Part shown: positions 41,614 through 50,682 of the stretch, piece after piece
Layout: every line of letters begins with the position of its first letter
How positions within the stretch are numbered: position 1 is the first letter of the stretch
Assembly (NCBI RefSeq): GCF_029011175.1
Contig: NZ_CP118946.1
Coordinates: 558,001-622,000, forward strand
DNA: 64,000 nucleotides
DNA from: Winkia neuii
GTDB taxonomy: Bacteria; Actinomycetota; Actinomycetes; Actinomycetales; Actinomycetaceae
Reading direction: 5' to 3'
Made by a program: the position numbers and the translations under genes
The notes under the pieces: generated by a model
Told to the model about the DNA's origin: nothing
What the model saw: the letters and a program-made list of their open reading frames with translations, nothing else
Database searches by the model: none

Positions 41614-43032
41614 TTAGTTGGCGTCGTACAGCTCGCCAGAGTAGTGCGGATGCATAAGGTTTTCCGGGGATAAGATTTCGTCGATCTTATCTTCTGGTAG
41701 CAACCCCTTTTCTAGGATTACTTCCTTCACCGACTTGCCAGTAGCAGCGCACTCCTTACCGATCTGGTCGCCAGCAGCGTGCCCAATTACATCGTTAAAA
41801 TAGGTGACTATGCCGATGGAGTTCATAACGTAGTCGTAGCAGCGTTCGCGATTTGCGGTGATACCTTCGATGCAGCGTTCACGCAGCGTCCTGCAGGCGT
41901 TGGTAAGTAACTGTAGTGATTCGAACACGGAGGCTGCCAAGGCTGGTTCCATGACATTTAGTTCCAATTGTCCTGCTTCTGCGGCGAACATAACCGTGGT
42001 GTTGTTGCCGAAGACTTTGAAGCAAGCTTGGTTTACGACCTCGGGAATAACGGGATTTACTTTTGCCGGCATAATCGAAGAACCAGCCTGCAGTTCAGGA
42101 AGGTTGATCTCTTTTAGACCGGCGCGAGGCCCCGAGGCCAGGAGGCGAAGATCGTTGCAGATCTTCGACAGTTTCATGGCAAGCCTATTGAGGGCGGCGT
42201 GCACCATCACGTAGGCGCCGTTGTCGTAGGTGGCCTCGATTAGGTCGGGCGAGGATACCACGTCGTATCCCGTCACCTCGCCAAGCTTGGCAGCTGCGGC
42301 CTTGGCGTATCCCGGAGGAGTGTTTACGCCGGTACCGATTGCGGTAGCGCCGAGGTTCACCTGCAGTAGCAGCTGTGTGCAAAATTCGATGGTCTTTAGA
42401 TCTTCGGTTAGGTTGTGCTCATAACCGTGAAACTCTTGGCCCAATGTCATGGGGACGGCATCCTGCAACTGGGTGCGACCCATCTTCAGCACATCTTCGA
42501 ACTCGGTGCCCTTTTTCCCGAAGGCGCCAATGAGGGCTTCCAATTCTTCAGTTAGCTTTTGCTTGAGGGCGTAAACGGCCATGCGGAAACCGGTTGGGTA
42601 GGCGTCATTTGTTGATTGCGATTTGTTCACGTGGTCGTTGGGGTGTACAACGTCGTAACGCCCCTTCTCAAGCCCTAGGGTTTCTAGGGCCAGATTGGCA
42701 ATGACCTCGTTTGTATTCATGTTTACCGATGTCCCGGCGCCCCCTTGGAACACGTCAATGGGGAACTGATCCATGCAGCGACCTTCGTCTAGGATCAGGT
42801 CACAGGCCTTGACGATGGCCTCACCAATTTTGGTGGGCAGTGCGTGGCAGGCCATGTTTGCCAGCGCGCAAGCCTTCTTTACTTGCACCATTGCGCGCAC
42901 AAACTCCGGGACATCTTGGATCTTTTTCCCAGAGATTTGGAAGTTCTCGATTGCCCTGGCTGTGTGGACTCCGTAAAAGTTCTGATCTGCAATTTCTTTT
43001 GTGCCAATCAGGTCCTCTTCGACGCGAGACAT
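41614..43032 (-). CDS. aspA: Aspartate ammonia-lyase
   Basis: 472 residues from ATG at 43032, with GAGG upstream; the frame continues upstream to 43083 without homology. Superfamily signature [23 protein letters not shown] and [18 protein letters not shown] are intact. AspA converts aspartate to fumarate and ammonia. It lies 27 bases upstream of the symporter gene on the same strand, so they are probably one operon. Fumarase-type enzymes share the fold, but these motifs and the ENFxISG start favour aspartase. Confidence 0.92.
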   Translation of the reverse strand: MSRVEEDLIGTKEIADQNFYGVHTARAIENFQISGKKIQDVPEFVRAMVQVKKACALANMACHALPTKIGEAIVKACDLILDEGRCMDQFPIDVFQGGAGTSVNMNTNEVIANLALETLGLEKGRYDVVHPNDHVNKSQSTNDAYPTGFRMAVYALKQKLTEELEALIGAFGKKGTEFEDVLKMGRTQLQDAVPMTLGQEFHGYEHNLTEDLKTIEFCTQLLLQVNLGATAIGTGVNTPPGYAKAAAAKLGEVTGYDVVSSPDLIEATYDNGAYVMVHAALNRLAMKLSKICNDLRLLASGPRAGLKEINLPELQAGSSIMPAKVNPVIPEVVNQACFKVFGNNTTVMFAAEAGQLELNVMEPALAASVFESLQLLTNACRTLRERCIEGITANRERCYDYVMNSIGIVTYFNDVIGHAAGDQIGKECAATGKSVKEVILEKGLLPEDKIDEILSPENLMHPHYSGELYDAN

Positions 43033-43168
43033 ATTTACCTCTACTAGTTCGTAGTTATCGCTTATGGGGCGATTGCCGCTCAATTACGGTCTGGCCCAAG
43101 TGTAAACTACCTGCCAAGCATCGGCGGTGCCTTGAGTCCCAAAACTAAAATATTAATTGTTTTAATAG

Positions 43169-43987
43169 TTAGATGAGTTTTAAATACTCAAATGCATTCT
43201 TAATCCCATCCTCATCTACTGAGGTGGTGGTCCATTTGGAGATTTCTTTTATTTCGTCGATAGCATTTCCCATAGCGATGGATGTTCCTACTGTTTTCAT
43301 CATCGGGCCATCGTTCGCACTGTCGCCAATGCCGATCGTTTGCTCTAGGGGAATGTCTAAATGCATAACCACCTGCCGCACTCCGCTGGCTTTGGAGATG
43401 TTTGCCGGTACCAACTCGCCGCCCTCGGTGCCTTCTGCTGTAACAGAGCCAGCAACGATGGTGAAGCGGTCGCCGAAGTGTTCAATGACGTCCTCTAGGG
43501 AGGCGCTCGCCGTCGGTGGCAGAGTGAACGTACACTTCCCGCAGCTGGTAGGAGTACCGGTCTTTAGGTACGGAGCGACCTGGTGTAGGTACGGTGTCCA
43601 GTCCCCTGCGATCCGATCGGCGCCCGCGCCGGAGTAGGAGTCAAGGAATTCCTTAGAGGGCATGATTCGATCCGGCCCCTGCCAAATCCAATATCCGCCA
43701 ACCGAATTGATGAAATTCGAGATCTCGATAATGTCCTCGTCTGAAATGCGCTCGTCGAAGATTACCTCGTCCTCGCAGGTAACGTAGGTGCCGTTTGCTC
43801 CCACAAGCCCAGAAATGCCAAGGTCCCACAGCCATGGGTACACCTCCGGGTAAGAGCGGCCGGTGCACATGAATAGCTTGTGGCCATTTTGCGCTGCTCT
43901 CTGACAGGCTTCCACGGCAGATCGTGGAGCCTGCTGGGAAGAATTGATTAGGGTGCCATCTACATCAAGGAACACGAGTTTCTGCAT
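43169..43987 (-). CDS. HAD-superfamily (Cof-type) hydrolase
   Basis: 272 residues. Motif I is DVDGTL (Asp nucleophile and acid/base, about 8-13), motif II includes CTGRS, and motif IV is GDSANDGPMM. A C2-type cap lies between. Cof-type proteins are phosphatases acting on sugar or nucleotide phosphates. The start is ATG at 43987, the first residues before FLDVDGTL. Substrate unknown. Its stop is 86 bases before the end of the gap upstream of aspA. GC is lower than in the ribosomal genes (43% on one counted line). Confidence 0.85.
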   Translation of the reverse strand: MQKLVFLDVDGTLINSSQQAPRSAVEACQRAAQNGHKLFMCTGRSYPEVYPWLWDLGISGLVGANGTYVTCEDEVIFDERISDEDIIEISNFINSVGGYWIWQGPDRIMPSKEFLDSYSGAGADRIAGDWTPYLHQVAPYLKTGTPTSCGKCTFTLPPTASASLEDVIEHFGDRFTIVAGSVTAEGTEGGELVPANISKASGVRQVVMHLDIPLEQTIGIGDSANDGPMMKTVGTSIAMGNAIDEIKEISKWTTTSVDEDGIKNAFEYLKLI

Positions 43988-44356
43988 GCCTGTATCGTCT
44001 CATACGCTCCCGCACCGGTCTACGTAGCAGAAGGGAAAAAGAGCTTTCCAGCCTGGGTGCTTGGTGAGCAAAGGCACAGGGGTGAATCAAGGGAGACTGG
44101 TTTCATTTGTAAGCCTAAATAGGTAGGCTTGTTGAGTTGCGTGTCTACTAGTCTACCTAGTGGGAGTGCCGGACTGCCAATAGTTCAGCCACTCGGGAGC
44201 AGCCTACGACGTGGGTTTTGCAGAGACCTGGCACATGTTGTGCCCGAGTCTGCGACTCACCTCTCAGGCGCCGGAGTACGCAATGGTACAGATACGTTCG
44301 GCTAGGCTCACGGGCTTTACCCAAAGAGAACCGGCACGACGACAGGAGATTACTCA
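43988..44356 (+). promoter_or_regulatory. rplN leader and divergent gap
   Basis: This 369-base gap has no gene. It contains a perfect inverted repeat AAGCCTA-aatagg-TAGGCTT (44111-44130), an ACTAG/CTAGT pair (44148-44162) and a perfect hairpin GAGTC-TGC-GACTC (44246-44258) inside GCCCGAGT. It must hold the promoter for the rplN unit and for the leftward HAD gene; I could not fix either. AGGAGA near 44345 is the rplN ribosome binding site. Confidence 0.45.
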
Positions 44357-44728
44357 ATGATTCAGCAGGAGTCGCGACTGAAGGTCGCCGACAACACTGG
44401 TGCAAAGGAGCTTCTTTGCATCCGTGTACTCGGTGGCTCGGGTCGGCGCTACGCCGGTATCGGCGACATGATCGTCGCTACCGTCAAAGACGCCATCCCC
44501 GGCGGCAACGTGAAGAAGGGCGAGGTCGTAAAGGCCGTAGTCGTTCGCACGAAGAAGGAACGCCGCCGCCCCGATGGTTCCTACATTCGATTTGATGAAA
44601 ATGCTGCCGTGATCTTGAAGAACACGGACGGAGAACCCCGCGGGACGCGTATTTTTGGCCCGATTGGCCGTGAACTTCGCGACAAGAAGTTCATGCGCAT
44701 CATCTCGCTGGCACCGGAGGTGTTGTAA
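44357..44728 (+). CDS. rplN: 50S ribosomal protein L14
   Basis: 123 residues, [19 protein letters not shown] start. L14 forms part of the inter-subunit bridge. First gene of the spc-type unit, directly followed (no gap) by rplX. Preceded by the structured 369-base gap instead of rpsQ. Confidence 0.97.
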   Translation: MIQQESRLKVADNTGAKELLCIRVLGGSGRRYAGIGDMIVATVKDAIPGGNVKKGEVVKAVVVRTKKERRRPDGSYIRFDENAAVILKNTDGEPRGTRIFGPIGRELRDKKFMRIISLAPEVL

Positions 44729-45154
44729 ATGGGAGCCAAGATCAAGAAAGGTGACCTAGTACAGGTCATTGCAGGCCGCGCGTCCGATCCTAAGGATGCT
44801 CGCCTAGTAGCCCGCAACAAGCGTCGCGAAGCCGAAGGGCTCGAGCCGCTAGCACCGGGCGACAAGGGCAAGCAGGGACGCGTGCTCAAAGTATTCCCTA
44901 AAGAAAACCGTGCACTGGTCGAGGGCGTAAACGTTCGCACTCACCACGTCCGTCAGGGTCAGAACGCCCAGGGGCAGGTAACCGGAGGCATCGAGAAGCG
45001 CGAAGCGCCCGTCGATCTTTCCAAGCTGGTCCTGGTCGATCCTTCCACCAAGAAGCCTGCCAAGGTTGGCTTCCGTGAAGAAGAGGTCGAGCGCGATGGC
45101 CGCACTCGCACTGTGCGTGTTCGTTACAACAAGGCGACCGGAAAGGATATCTGA
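44729..45154 (+). CDS. rplX: 50S ribosomal protein L24 with insertion
   Basis: 141 residues, longer than the usual 100-115. The KOW core starts [14 protein letters not shown], is interrupted at about residues 18-45 by an insert ([20 protein letters not shown] and a few more), and resumes as [19 protein letters not shown]24 starts 50S assembly and sits at the tunnel exit; the insert falls in a surface loop. The rest (VEGVN, THHVRQG) is normal. Confidence 0.94.
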   Translation: MGAKIKKGDLVQVIAGRASDPKDARLVARNKRREAEGLEPLAPGDKGKQGRVLKVFPKENRALVEGVNVRTHHVRQGQNAQGQVTGGIEKREAPVDLSKLVLVDPSTKKPAKVGFREEEVERDGRTRTVRVRYNKATGKDI

Positions 45155-45156
45155 GA

Positions 45157-45714
45157 ATGACTGAAACTCAGACCCCGCGCCTGAAAGCGCGCTACCGCGA
45201 GGAAATCATTCCCGCCCTCGAAAAGAAGTTCAACGTAGCCAACCCAATGCAGATTCCCGGTCTGACCAAGATCGTTGTGAACATGGGTGTTGGTGAAGCT
45301 GCACATGACTCTAAGCTCATGGACGGCGCAATTCGCGACCTGGCGGCCATCACGGGCCAGAAGCCGGCCGTGACCAAGGCCAAGAAGTCCATCGCACAGT
45401 TCAAGCTGCGTGAAGGCCAGGCCATTGGCGCACATGTCACCCTTCGTGGCGACCGCATGTGGGAATTCCTGGACAGGCTGCTCTCCACTGCTCTGCCCCG
45501 TATCCGCGACTTCCGCGGACTCTCGGCCAAGCAGTTCGATGGCAACGGTAACTACACCTTCGGTCTGACCGAACAGTCCATGTTCCACGAAATTGATCCG
45601 GATAACATTGACCGCGTTCGCGGCATGGATATCACCGTCGTCACTACGGCGAAGACCGACGAGCACGGCCGCGAGCTGCTGCGTCAGCTCGGCTTCCCGT
45701 TCAAGGAGGACTGA
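45157..45714 (+). CDS. rplE: 50S ribosomal protein L5
   Basis: 185 residues, full length. L5 binds 5S rRNA in the central protuberance. Family segments [20 protein letters not shown] and [11 protein letters not shown] present. Two bases after rplX, three before rpsN. Confidence 0.97.
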   Translation: MTETQTPRLKARYREEIIPALEKKFNVANPMQIPGLTKIVVNMGVGEAAHDSKLMDGAIRDLAAITGQKPAVTKAKKSIAQFKLREGQAIGAHVTLRGDRMWEFLDRLLSTALPRIRDFRGLSAKQFDGNGNYTFGLTEQSMFHEIDPDNIDRVRGMDITVVTTAKTDEHGRELLRQLGFPFKED

Positions 45715-45717
45715 CAA

Positions 45718-45903
45718 ATGGCGAAGACCGCACTAAAGAACAAGGCTGCCGGCAAGCAGAAGTTTGCTGTTCGCGCCTACACCCGGTGCAACCGTTGCGG
45801 GCGTCCCCGCTCCGTGTACCGCAAGTTCGGCCTGTGCCGCATCTGCCTACGCGAGATGGCCCACGCGGGTCAGCTCCCTGGCGTAACCAAGAGCAGCTGG
45901 TAA
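45718..45903 (+). CDS. rpsN: 30S ribosomal protein S14, zinc-binding type Z
   Basis: 61 residues, the short zinc form with a CNRCG...CRICL four-cysteine site. S14 is a late 30S head protein. The four-Cys form needs zinc; actinomycetes often carry a second, zinc-free copy elsewhere. Followed by a 75-base gap with inverted repeats. Confidence 0.96.
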   Translation: MAKTALKNKAAGKQKFAVRAYTRCNRCGRPRSVYRKFGLCRICLREMAHAGQLPGVTKSSW

Positions 45904-45911
45904 AACGACTA

Positions 45912-45972
45912 CTTCGCAGGTCCCCCGCCTAACTGGCGGAGAGGAAACCGCGAAGAGGAAGGGCTGAAGCCC
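45912..45972 (+). promoter_or_regulatory. Inverted repeats between rpsN and rpsH
   Basis: CTTCGC-A-GGT (45912-45921) pairs with ACC-GCGAAG (45947-45955), leaving one bulged A, around a perfect CCGCC/GGCGG hairpin (45925-45939). A separate GGGCT-GA-AGCCC (45961-45972) lies between the AGGAAGGG and the rpsH ATG. Such structure at the S8 gene is where S8-type autoregulation could act, by inference. Confidence 0.45.
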
Positions 45973-45978
45973 AAAAAT

Positions 45979-46377
45979 ATGACTATGACAGACCCAATCG
46001 CAGATATGCTAACGCGTCTGCGTAACGCTAACTCGGCGCACCACCAGTCGGTGTCCATGCCTTACTCGAAGCTGAAGTTCGCTATTGCGGGCATCCTAGA
46101 GCGCGAAGGCTACATCGCCGGCAGTGAAGTTGCCGACGCCAGGGTTGGTAAGACCCTGACTCTTAACCTGAAGTACGGTCCGAAGCGTGAGCGCTCCATT
46201 GAAGGTCTGCGCCGCGTTTCCAAGCCGGGCCTGCGTGTATACGCAAAGTCCAACAACCTCCCCGAGGTTCTGGGCGGCCTGGGTGTGGCAATCCTGTCCA
46301 CGTCCTCCGGCTTGATGACTGACCGTGAAGCTAACGACAAGGGTGTAGGTGGGGAAGTCCTCGCCTACGTCTGGTAA
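45979..46377 (+). CDS. rpsH: 30S ribosomal protein S8
   Basis: 132 residues from ATG at 45979; ATG at 45985 is an alternative that would drop two residues. S8 is a primary 16S rRNA binder and a known autoregulator in enterobacteria. The AGGAAGGG site is about 15 bases upstream of the start, unusually far, with a small hairpin between. Family segment [14 protein letters not shown] is present. Confidence 0.96.
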   Translation: MTMTDPIADMLTRLRNANSAHHQSVSMPYSKLKFAIAGILEREGYIAGSEVADARVGKTLTLNLKYGPKRERSIEGLRRVSKPGLRVYAKSNNLPEVLGGLGVAILSTSSGLMTDREANDKGVGGEVLAYVW

Positions 46378-46395
46378 GGAAAGGGGGAAAGTAAC

Positions 46396-46932
46396 ATGTC
46401 ACGTATTGGTAAGCTTCCCATTTCCATCCCCGCAGGTGTAGACGTCACCGTGTCGGGCCAGAACGTAAAGGTGAAGGGCCCCAAGGGCGAGCTCGCATTG
46501 GATGTGCGCGAACCCATTTCCGTGAAGGTCGAAGACGGATCGATCAAGTTGGAGCGTCCGGACGATTCTCGTACCGCCCGCTCGCTACACGGCCTGTACC
46601 GCACCTTGGTTGCCAACATGATCGAGGGCGTAACCAACGGTTACAAGAAGCAGCTCGAGATTGTTGGTACCGGTTACCGTGTCGTTGCCAAGGGCAAGAA
46701 CCTAGAGTTCGCCCTCGGCCTGTCCCACCCGGTCGTAATCGAACCGCGTGAGGGCATTGAGTTCACTGTGGAGGCGGCGAATAAGTTCACCGTCTCTGGT
46801 ATCAGCAAGGAGCTCGTCGGCGAAGTTGCAGCTAACATTCGTAAGCTGCGCGCGCCTGAACCCTACAAGGGCAAGGGCATCCGCTATGCGGGTGAACACG
46901 TACGCCGCAAGGCCGGAAAGGCAGGTAAGTAA
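46396..46932 (+). CDS. rplF: 50S ribosomal protein L6
   Basis: 178 residues, full length, starting [20 protein letters not shown]6 sits near the sarcin-ricin loop and the L7/L12 stalk. Its stop overlaps the rplR ATG by one base (TAATG). Confidence 0.97.
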   Translation: MSRIGKLPISIPAGVDVTVSGQNVKVKGPKGELALDVREPISVKVEDGSIKLERPDDSRTARSLHGLYRTLVANMIEGVTNGYKKQLEIVGTGYRVVAKGKNLEFALGLSHPVVIEPREGIEFTVEAANKFTVSGISKELVGEVAANIRKLRAPEPYKGKGIRYAGEHVRRKAGKAGK

Positions 46933-47303
46933 TGTCTTACTCTGTAAAAGGCAAAGGTAAGGTAGCCGCTCGTAAGCGCCGTCATCTGCGCGTTCGTAAG
47001 CGCGTATTCGGCACCACCGAGCGTCCGCGTCTGGCAGTATTCCGCTCGAACCGTCACATGGTTGCGCAGGTTATTGATGACCAGAACGGTCGTACCTTGG
47101 CCGCAGCATCCACTTTGGAAGCGGAACTGCGCTCCGAGGGCGATTCCAAGACCGAAGCAGCTCGCAAGGTTGGCCAGGCTGTGGCCGAGCGCGCGAAGGC
47201 TGCCGGAATTGAAGCCGTGGTCTTCGACCGCGGTGGCAACAAGTACCATGGCCGCATCGCCGCTGTCGCCGAAGGCGCACGCGAAGCTGGCCTGAGCCTC
47301 TGA
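46932..47303 (+). CDS. rplR: 50S ribosomal protein L18
   Basis: 123 residues, binds 5S rRNA with L5. Basic N-terminus ([20 protein letters not shown]) then the conserved [15 protein letters not shown] core. Coupled to rplF by a one-base overlap. Confidence 0.97.
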   Translation: MSYSVKGKGKVAARKRRHLRVRKRVFGTTERPRLAVFRSNRHMVAQVIDDQNGRTLAAASTLEAELRSEGDSKTEAARKVGQAVAERAKAAGIEAVVFDRGGNKYHGRIAAVAEGAREAGLSL

Positions 47304-47323
47304 CCGAAAGAAAGGAAAAGCTG

Positions 47324-48028
47324 ATGGCTCCTCAGAATAGCCGCCGGCAGGGCGGTCAGGGTTCCGCGGAATCGCAGGATACGGATCGTCGCGAACGCCG
47401 CGGCCGCAACAATGAGCGCAAGGACAACCGTCGCGGTGGTCGCAACAACGACCGCAACGAGTTCGTCGAGCGCGTTATCACTATCAACCGTGTTTCCAAG
47501 GTCGTGAAGGGTGGCCGTCGCTTCAGCTTCACCGCTCTAGTAGTGGTTGGCGATGGCGAAGGCACCATCGGCGTTGGCTACGGCAAGGCTAAGGAAGTAC
47601 CCCAGGCCATCTCCAAGGGCGTTGAAGAAGCAAAGAAGAACTTCTTCCGCGTTCCCATGGTTGGCCGCACCATCACCCACGTGGTTCAGGGCGAAGATGC
47701 AGCAGGCATCGTTCTGCTCCGCCCCGCCTCCTCTGGTACTGGTGTAATCGCGGGTGGTCCTGTCCGCGCCGTCCTCGAATGCGCTGGCATTCACGACGTC
47801 CTAACCAAGTCTCTCGGCTCGTCGAACGCACTCAACATCGTTCGCGCAACGGTCGCAGCTCTGAAGCAGCTGCACCAGCCCGAGGCAGTAGCAGCCCGCC
47901 GTGGCCTGTCTTTGGAACGCGTTGCTCCCGCAGCCATGCTGCGTGCACGCGCCGAAGCAGATGCCGAAAAGCGTGCAGCTGCTGAAAAGAAGGAAGCCGA
48001 TAAGGCTGCCGCAGGGGTGAGTGCGTAA
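47324..48028 (+). CDS. rpsE: 30S ribosomal protein S5 with N- and C-terminal extensions
   Basis: 234 residues, longer than the usual 165-170. A roughly 40-residue Arg/Asn/Gly-rich N-terminus and a 30-residue Ala/Glu/Lys tail flank the normal core ([40 protein letters not shown]). S5 guards decoding accuracy and lines the mRNA tunnel. The stop overlaps the rpmD start by one base. Confidence 0.96.
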   Translation: MAPQNSRRQGGQGSAESQDTDRRERRGRNNERKDNRRGGRNNDRNEFVERVITINRVSKVVKGGRRFSFTALVVVGDGEGTIGVGYGKAKEVPQAISKGVEEAKKNFFRVPMVGRTITHVVQGEDAAGIVLLRPASSGTGVIAGGPVRAVLECAGIHDVLTKSLGSSNALNIVRATVAALKQLHQPEAVAARRGLSLERVAPAAMLRARAEADAEKRAAAEKKEADKAAAGVSA

Positions 48029-48210
48029 TGTCGAAACTGAAAGTTACCCAGGTTCGTTCCAAGGCTGGAGCAACTCCGAAGCAGCGCGCTACTTTGGCTG
48101 CTCTTGGCCTGCGTAAGATGCACCAGGTTGTGACCCACGAAGATCGTCCGTCTGTACGCGGGCAGATCAACGTCGTGAGCCACATGGTGACCGTCGAGGA
48201 GGTCGACTGA
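48028..48210 (+). CDS. rpmD: 50S ribosomal protein L30
   Basis: 60 residues, the short bacterial form, beginning [19 protein letters not shown]. Coupled to rpsE by a TAATG overlap and 2 bases before rplO. Confidence 0.96.
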   Translation: MSKLKVTQVRSKAGATPKQRATLAALGLRKMHQVVTHEDRPSVRGQINVVSHMVTVEEVD

Positions 48211-48212
48211 CA

Positions 48213-48683
48213 ATGGCGAACACTGCTAAGAAGCTGGGCGACAAGCCCGTAAAGCTACACCACCTGAAGCCAGCTCCGGGTGCCAAGAAGGCCAAGATCC
48301 GCGTGGGTCGTGGTGAGGGTTCGAAGGGTAAAACTTCGGGTCGTGGCACCAAGGGTACCGGCGCACGTAAGAACGTGCCGGCAGGATTTGAGGGCGGCCA
48401 GATGCCGGCCCACATGCGTCTGCCGAAGCTGCGCGGGTTCAAGAACCCGTTCCGCGTCGAGTACCAGGTTGTGAACCTTGACGCACTCTCGGAGGCATTC
48501 CCCGAGGGAGGCAAGATCGAGGTTGCTGACCTAGTTGCTAAGTCGCTGGTTCGCAAGAACAAGCCCGTCAAGGTGCTTGGTTCTGGCGAAGCTGCTGCTA
48601 AGTTCGACCTCGTGGTCGACAAGTGGTCTGAGTCCGCAAAGCAGAAGATTGAAGCTGCTGGCGGTTCTCTAACAGCTCGGTAA
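48213..48683 (+). CDS. rplO: 50S ribosomal protein L15
   Basis: 156 residues; the Gly-rich RNA-binding region [19 protein letters not shown] is typical. Last gene of this unit: a terminator follows before secY. Confidence 0.96.
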   Translation: MANTAKKLGDKPVKLHHLKPAPGAKKAKIRVGRGEGSKGKTSGRGTKGTGARKNVPAGFEGGQMPAHMRLPKLRGFKNPFRVEYQVVNLDALSEAFPEGGKIEVADLVAKSLVRKNKPVKVLGSGEAAAKFDLVVDKWSESAKQKIEAAGGSLTAR

Positions 48684-48696
48684 TAAGCCGTGAAGG

Positions 48697-48733
48697 ACGG
48701 GCGGTTCGGCCCTAGGCCGGATCGCCCGTTTTT
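48697..48733 (+). terminator. Terminator between rplO and secY
   Basis: ACGGGCGGTTCGGCC (48697-48711) pairs with GGCCGGATCGCCCGT (48715-48729), with only G-T wobbles as imperfections, and runs into TTTTT. So secY needs its own promoter or readthrough. Confidence 0.88.
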
Positions 48734-48811
48734 CGTTTCAGAAAAAGGCGATACCATAGAACCCGGTTTTGAAAACTCGTGGTATCCCCATGAATATCAT
48801 TGGAGAAAAGT

Positions 48812-50110
48812 TTGTTAGCTGCATTTGCACAGGCGTTCCGAACCCCGGATCTGCGTAAGAAGCTACTATTCACGGCTTTCATCATGCTGCTGTTTAGGGC
48901 TGGTTCATTCATACCTACTCCGGGCGTGTCATTTTCGAACGTCCAGAAGTGTCTAGCCAACAACTCCCAGTCCGGTCTATTGGACTTGGTAAACCTGTTC
49001 AGCGGTGGCGCAATGCTGCAGCTGTCGGTATTTGCTCTGGGCATCATGCCGTACATTACTGCCTCGATTATTACGCAGTTGCTGCGCGTGGTTATCCCGC
49101 GTTTCGAGGATCTGCACAAGGAAGGCCAGGCCGGCCAGGCGAAGATGACGCAGTACACCCGTTACCTGACCATCGCCCTCGGCGTGCTGCAGTCTACGAC
49201 AATCATCTCTCTAGCTCGGTCGGGAAGGCTACTGCCTAATTGCTCCGCGGCAGACCCGATCATCCCGAATGATTCGGTTATCAACTACATTCTTATGATC
49301 ATCACCATGACCGCTGGTACTGGTCTGATCATGTGGCTCGGCGAATTGATCACCGAGCACGGCATCGGCAACGGTATGTCGCTGCTAATCTTTACTTCTA
49401 TTACCGCGAACCTGCCGGCTCACCTGTGGTCCATCGCTAAGGCCAACGGTGGCGTTGCAAAGGTGCTTGTCGTGATCGCCCTCATCCTGGTTGTCACGCT
49501 CGCGATCGTGTTTGTGGAACAGGCGCAACGTCGCGTCCCAGTGCAATATGCAAAGCGGATGGTTGGGCGTCGACTCTTCGGCGGCTCCACCACCTACATT
49601 CCAATGAAGATCAACATGTCGGGCGTTATTCCCGTCATCTTCGCCGCCTCGATCCTGGCGATGCCCACAATGATTGCTCAGTTTGGCGATCCGAAGCAGC
49701 ATTGGGTGCAGTGGATCCAGCGCAACTTCTCGCAGCAGACCCCGTTCTACCTGATCTGCTACGGCATCCTGGTACTGTTCTTCGCCTTCTTCTACACCGC
49801 GATCACCTTCAACCCTGAAGAGATCGCCGACAACATGAAGAAGTACGGCGGGTTCATCCCCGGCGTGCGCGCCGGGCACCCAACTGCCGACTATTTGCGC
49901 TACGTCATCAACCGCATTACCACCGGCGGCGCATTCTATCTACTGATTGTGGCGATGGTGCCCACCATCGTAATGATCGCCCTCGGCATTACACAGATGC
50001 CGTTCGGCGGTACCACCTTGCTGATTGTTGTGGGCGTCGGCCTGCAGACCGTTCAGCAAATCAACTCGCAACTACAGAAACACCACTACGAAGGATTCTT
50101 GGCATCATGA
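48812..50110 (+). CDS. secY: Preprotein translocase subunit SecY
   Basis: 432 residues from TTG at 48812, where the family N-terminus (LAAFAQAFRTPDLRKKLLFT) begins; GGAG lies 6 bases upstream. A longer TTG frame from 48800 is less likely. Ten membrane helices are visible. The loop and lateral-gate regions (MLQLSVFALGIMPYITASI, MKINMSGVIPVIFA) are normal. SecY forms the membrane channel for secretion. Its TGA overlaps the adk ATG by 3 bases. Confidence 0.96.
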   Translation: MLAAFAQAFRTPDLRKKLLFTAFIMLLFRAGSFIPTPGVSFSNVQKCLANNSQSGLLDLVNLFSGGAMLQLSVFALGIMPYITASIITQLLRVVIPRFEDLHKEGQAGQAKMTQYTRYLTIALGVLQSTTIISLARSGRLLPNCSAADPIIPNDSVINYILMIITMTAGTGLIMWLGELITEHGIGNGMSLLIFTSITANLPAHLWSIAKANGGVAKVLVVIALILVVTLAIVFVEQAQRRVPVQYAKRMVGRRLFGGSTTYIPMKINMSGVIPVIFAASILAMPTMIAQFGDPKQHWVQWIQRNFSQQTPFYLICYGILVLFFAFFYTAITFNPEEIADNMKKYGGFIPGVRAGHPTADYLRYVINRITTGGAFYLLIVAMVPTIVMIALGITQMPFGGTTLLIVVGVGLQTVQQINSQLQKHHYEGFLAS

Positions 50111-50682
50111 CAATGAAACGAGTCGTCATCCTGGGCGCTCCGGGCGCCGGGAAAGGCACGCAGGCAAAAAAGATTGCCGAATATCTAGGGATCCCGCACA
50201 TGTCCACGGGCGCTATGCTGCGTTCGCAGATCGATAACGGGACCGAGCTCGGCAACAAGGCCAAGGAATACATGGTTGCCGGCAATCTAGTTCCTGACGA
50301 GGTCGTGAACGACATTGTGGCCACCTCGCTGAAGGAAGCAGTCCGCGATGGCGGCTTCTTGCTGGATGGCTACCCGCGCAACCTGGATCAGGTGCACAAC
50401 CTGGGCTACATTCTGCATGACCTAGGAGTCGAGATCGACGGCGTCCTCGAGCTGAAGGTCAACTTCGACGAGGTCGTTGAGCGCATCAAGAAGCGTGCCC
50501 AGATTGAGGGACGAGCCGACGATTCTGACGAGACGGTACGCAACCGGCTCGAAGTGTACAAGCGGGAAACCGCCCCGATCACGGCGTTCTACCAGACCGC
50601 TGGCAAACTCACGGTAATCGACGGCATGGGCACCGTCGACGAGGTGTGGGAGCGCGTGAAGGCGGCCGTTGACGCTGCATGA
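50107..50682 (+). CDS. adk: Adenylate kinase
   Basis: 191 residues, the short-lid actinobacterial form. P-loop GAPGAGKGTQ, LDGYPRN and the lid pair RADDSDETVRNRL are intact. It balances AMP, ADP and ATP in the cytoplasm. ATG at 50107 overlaps secY; the stop overlaps the map start (ATGA). Confidence 0.96.
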   Translation: MTMKRVVILGAPGAGKGTQAKKIAEYLGIPHMSTGAMLRSQIDNGTELGNKAKEYMVAGNLVPDEVVNDIVATSLKEAVRDGGFLLDGYPRNLDQVHNLGYILHDLGVEIDGVLELKVNFDEVVERIKKRAQIEGRADDSDETVRNRLEVYKRETAPITAFYQTAGKLTVIDGMGTVDEVWERVKAAVDAA

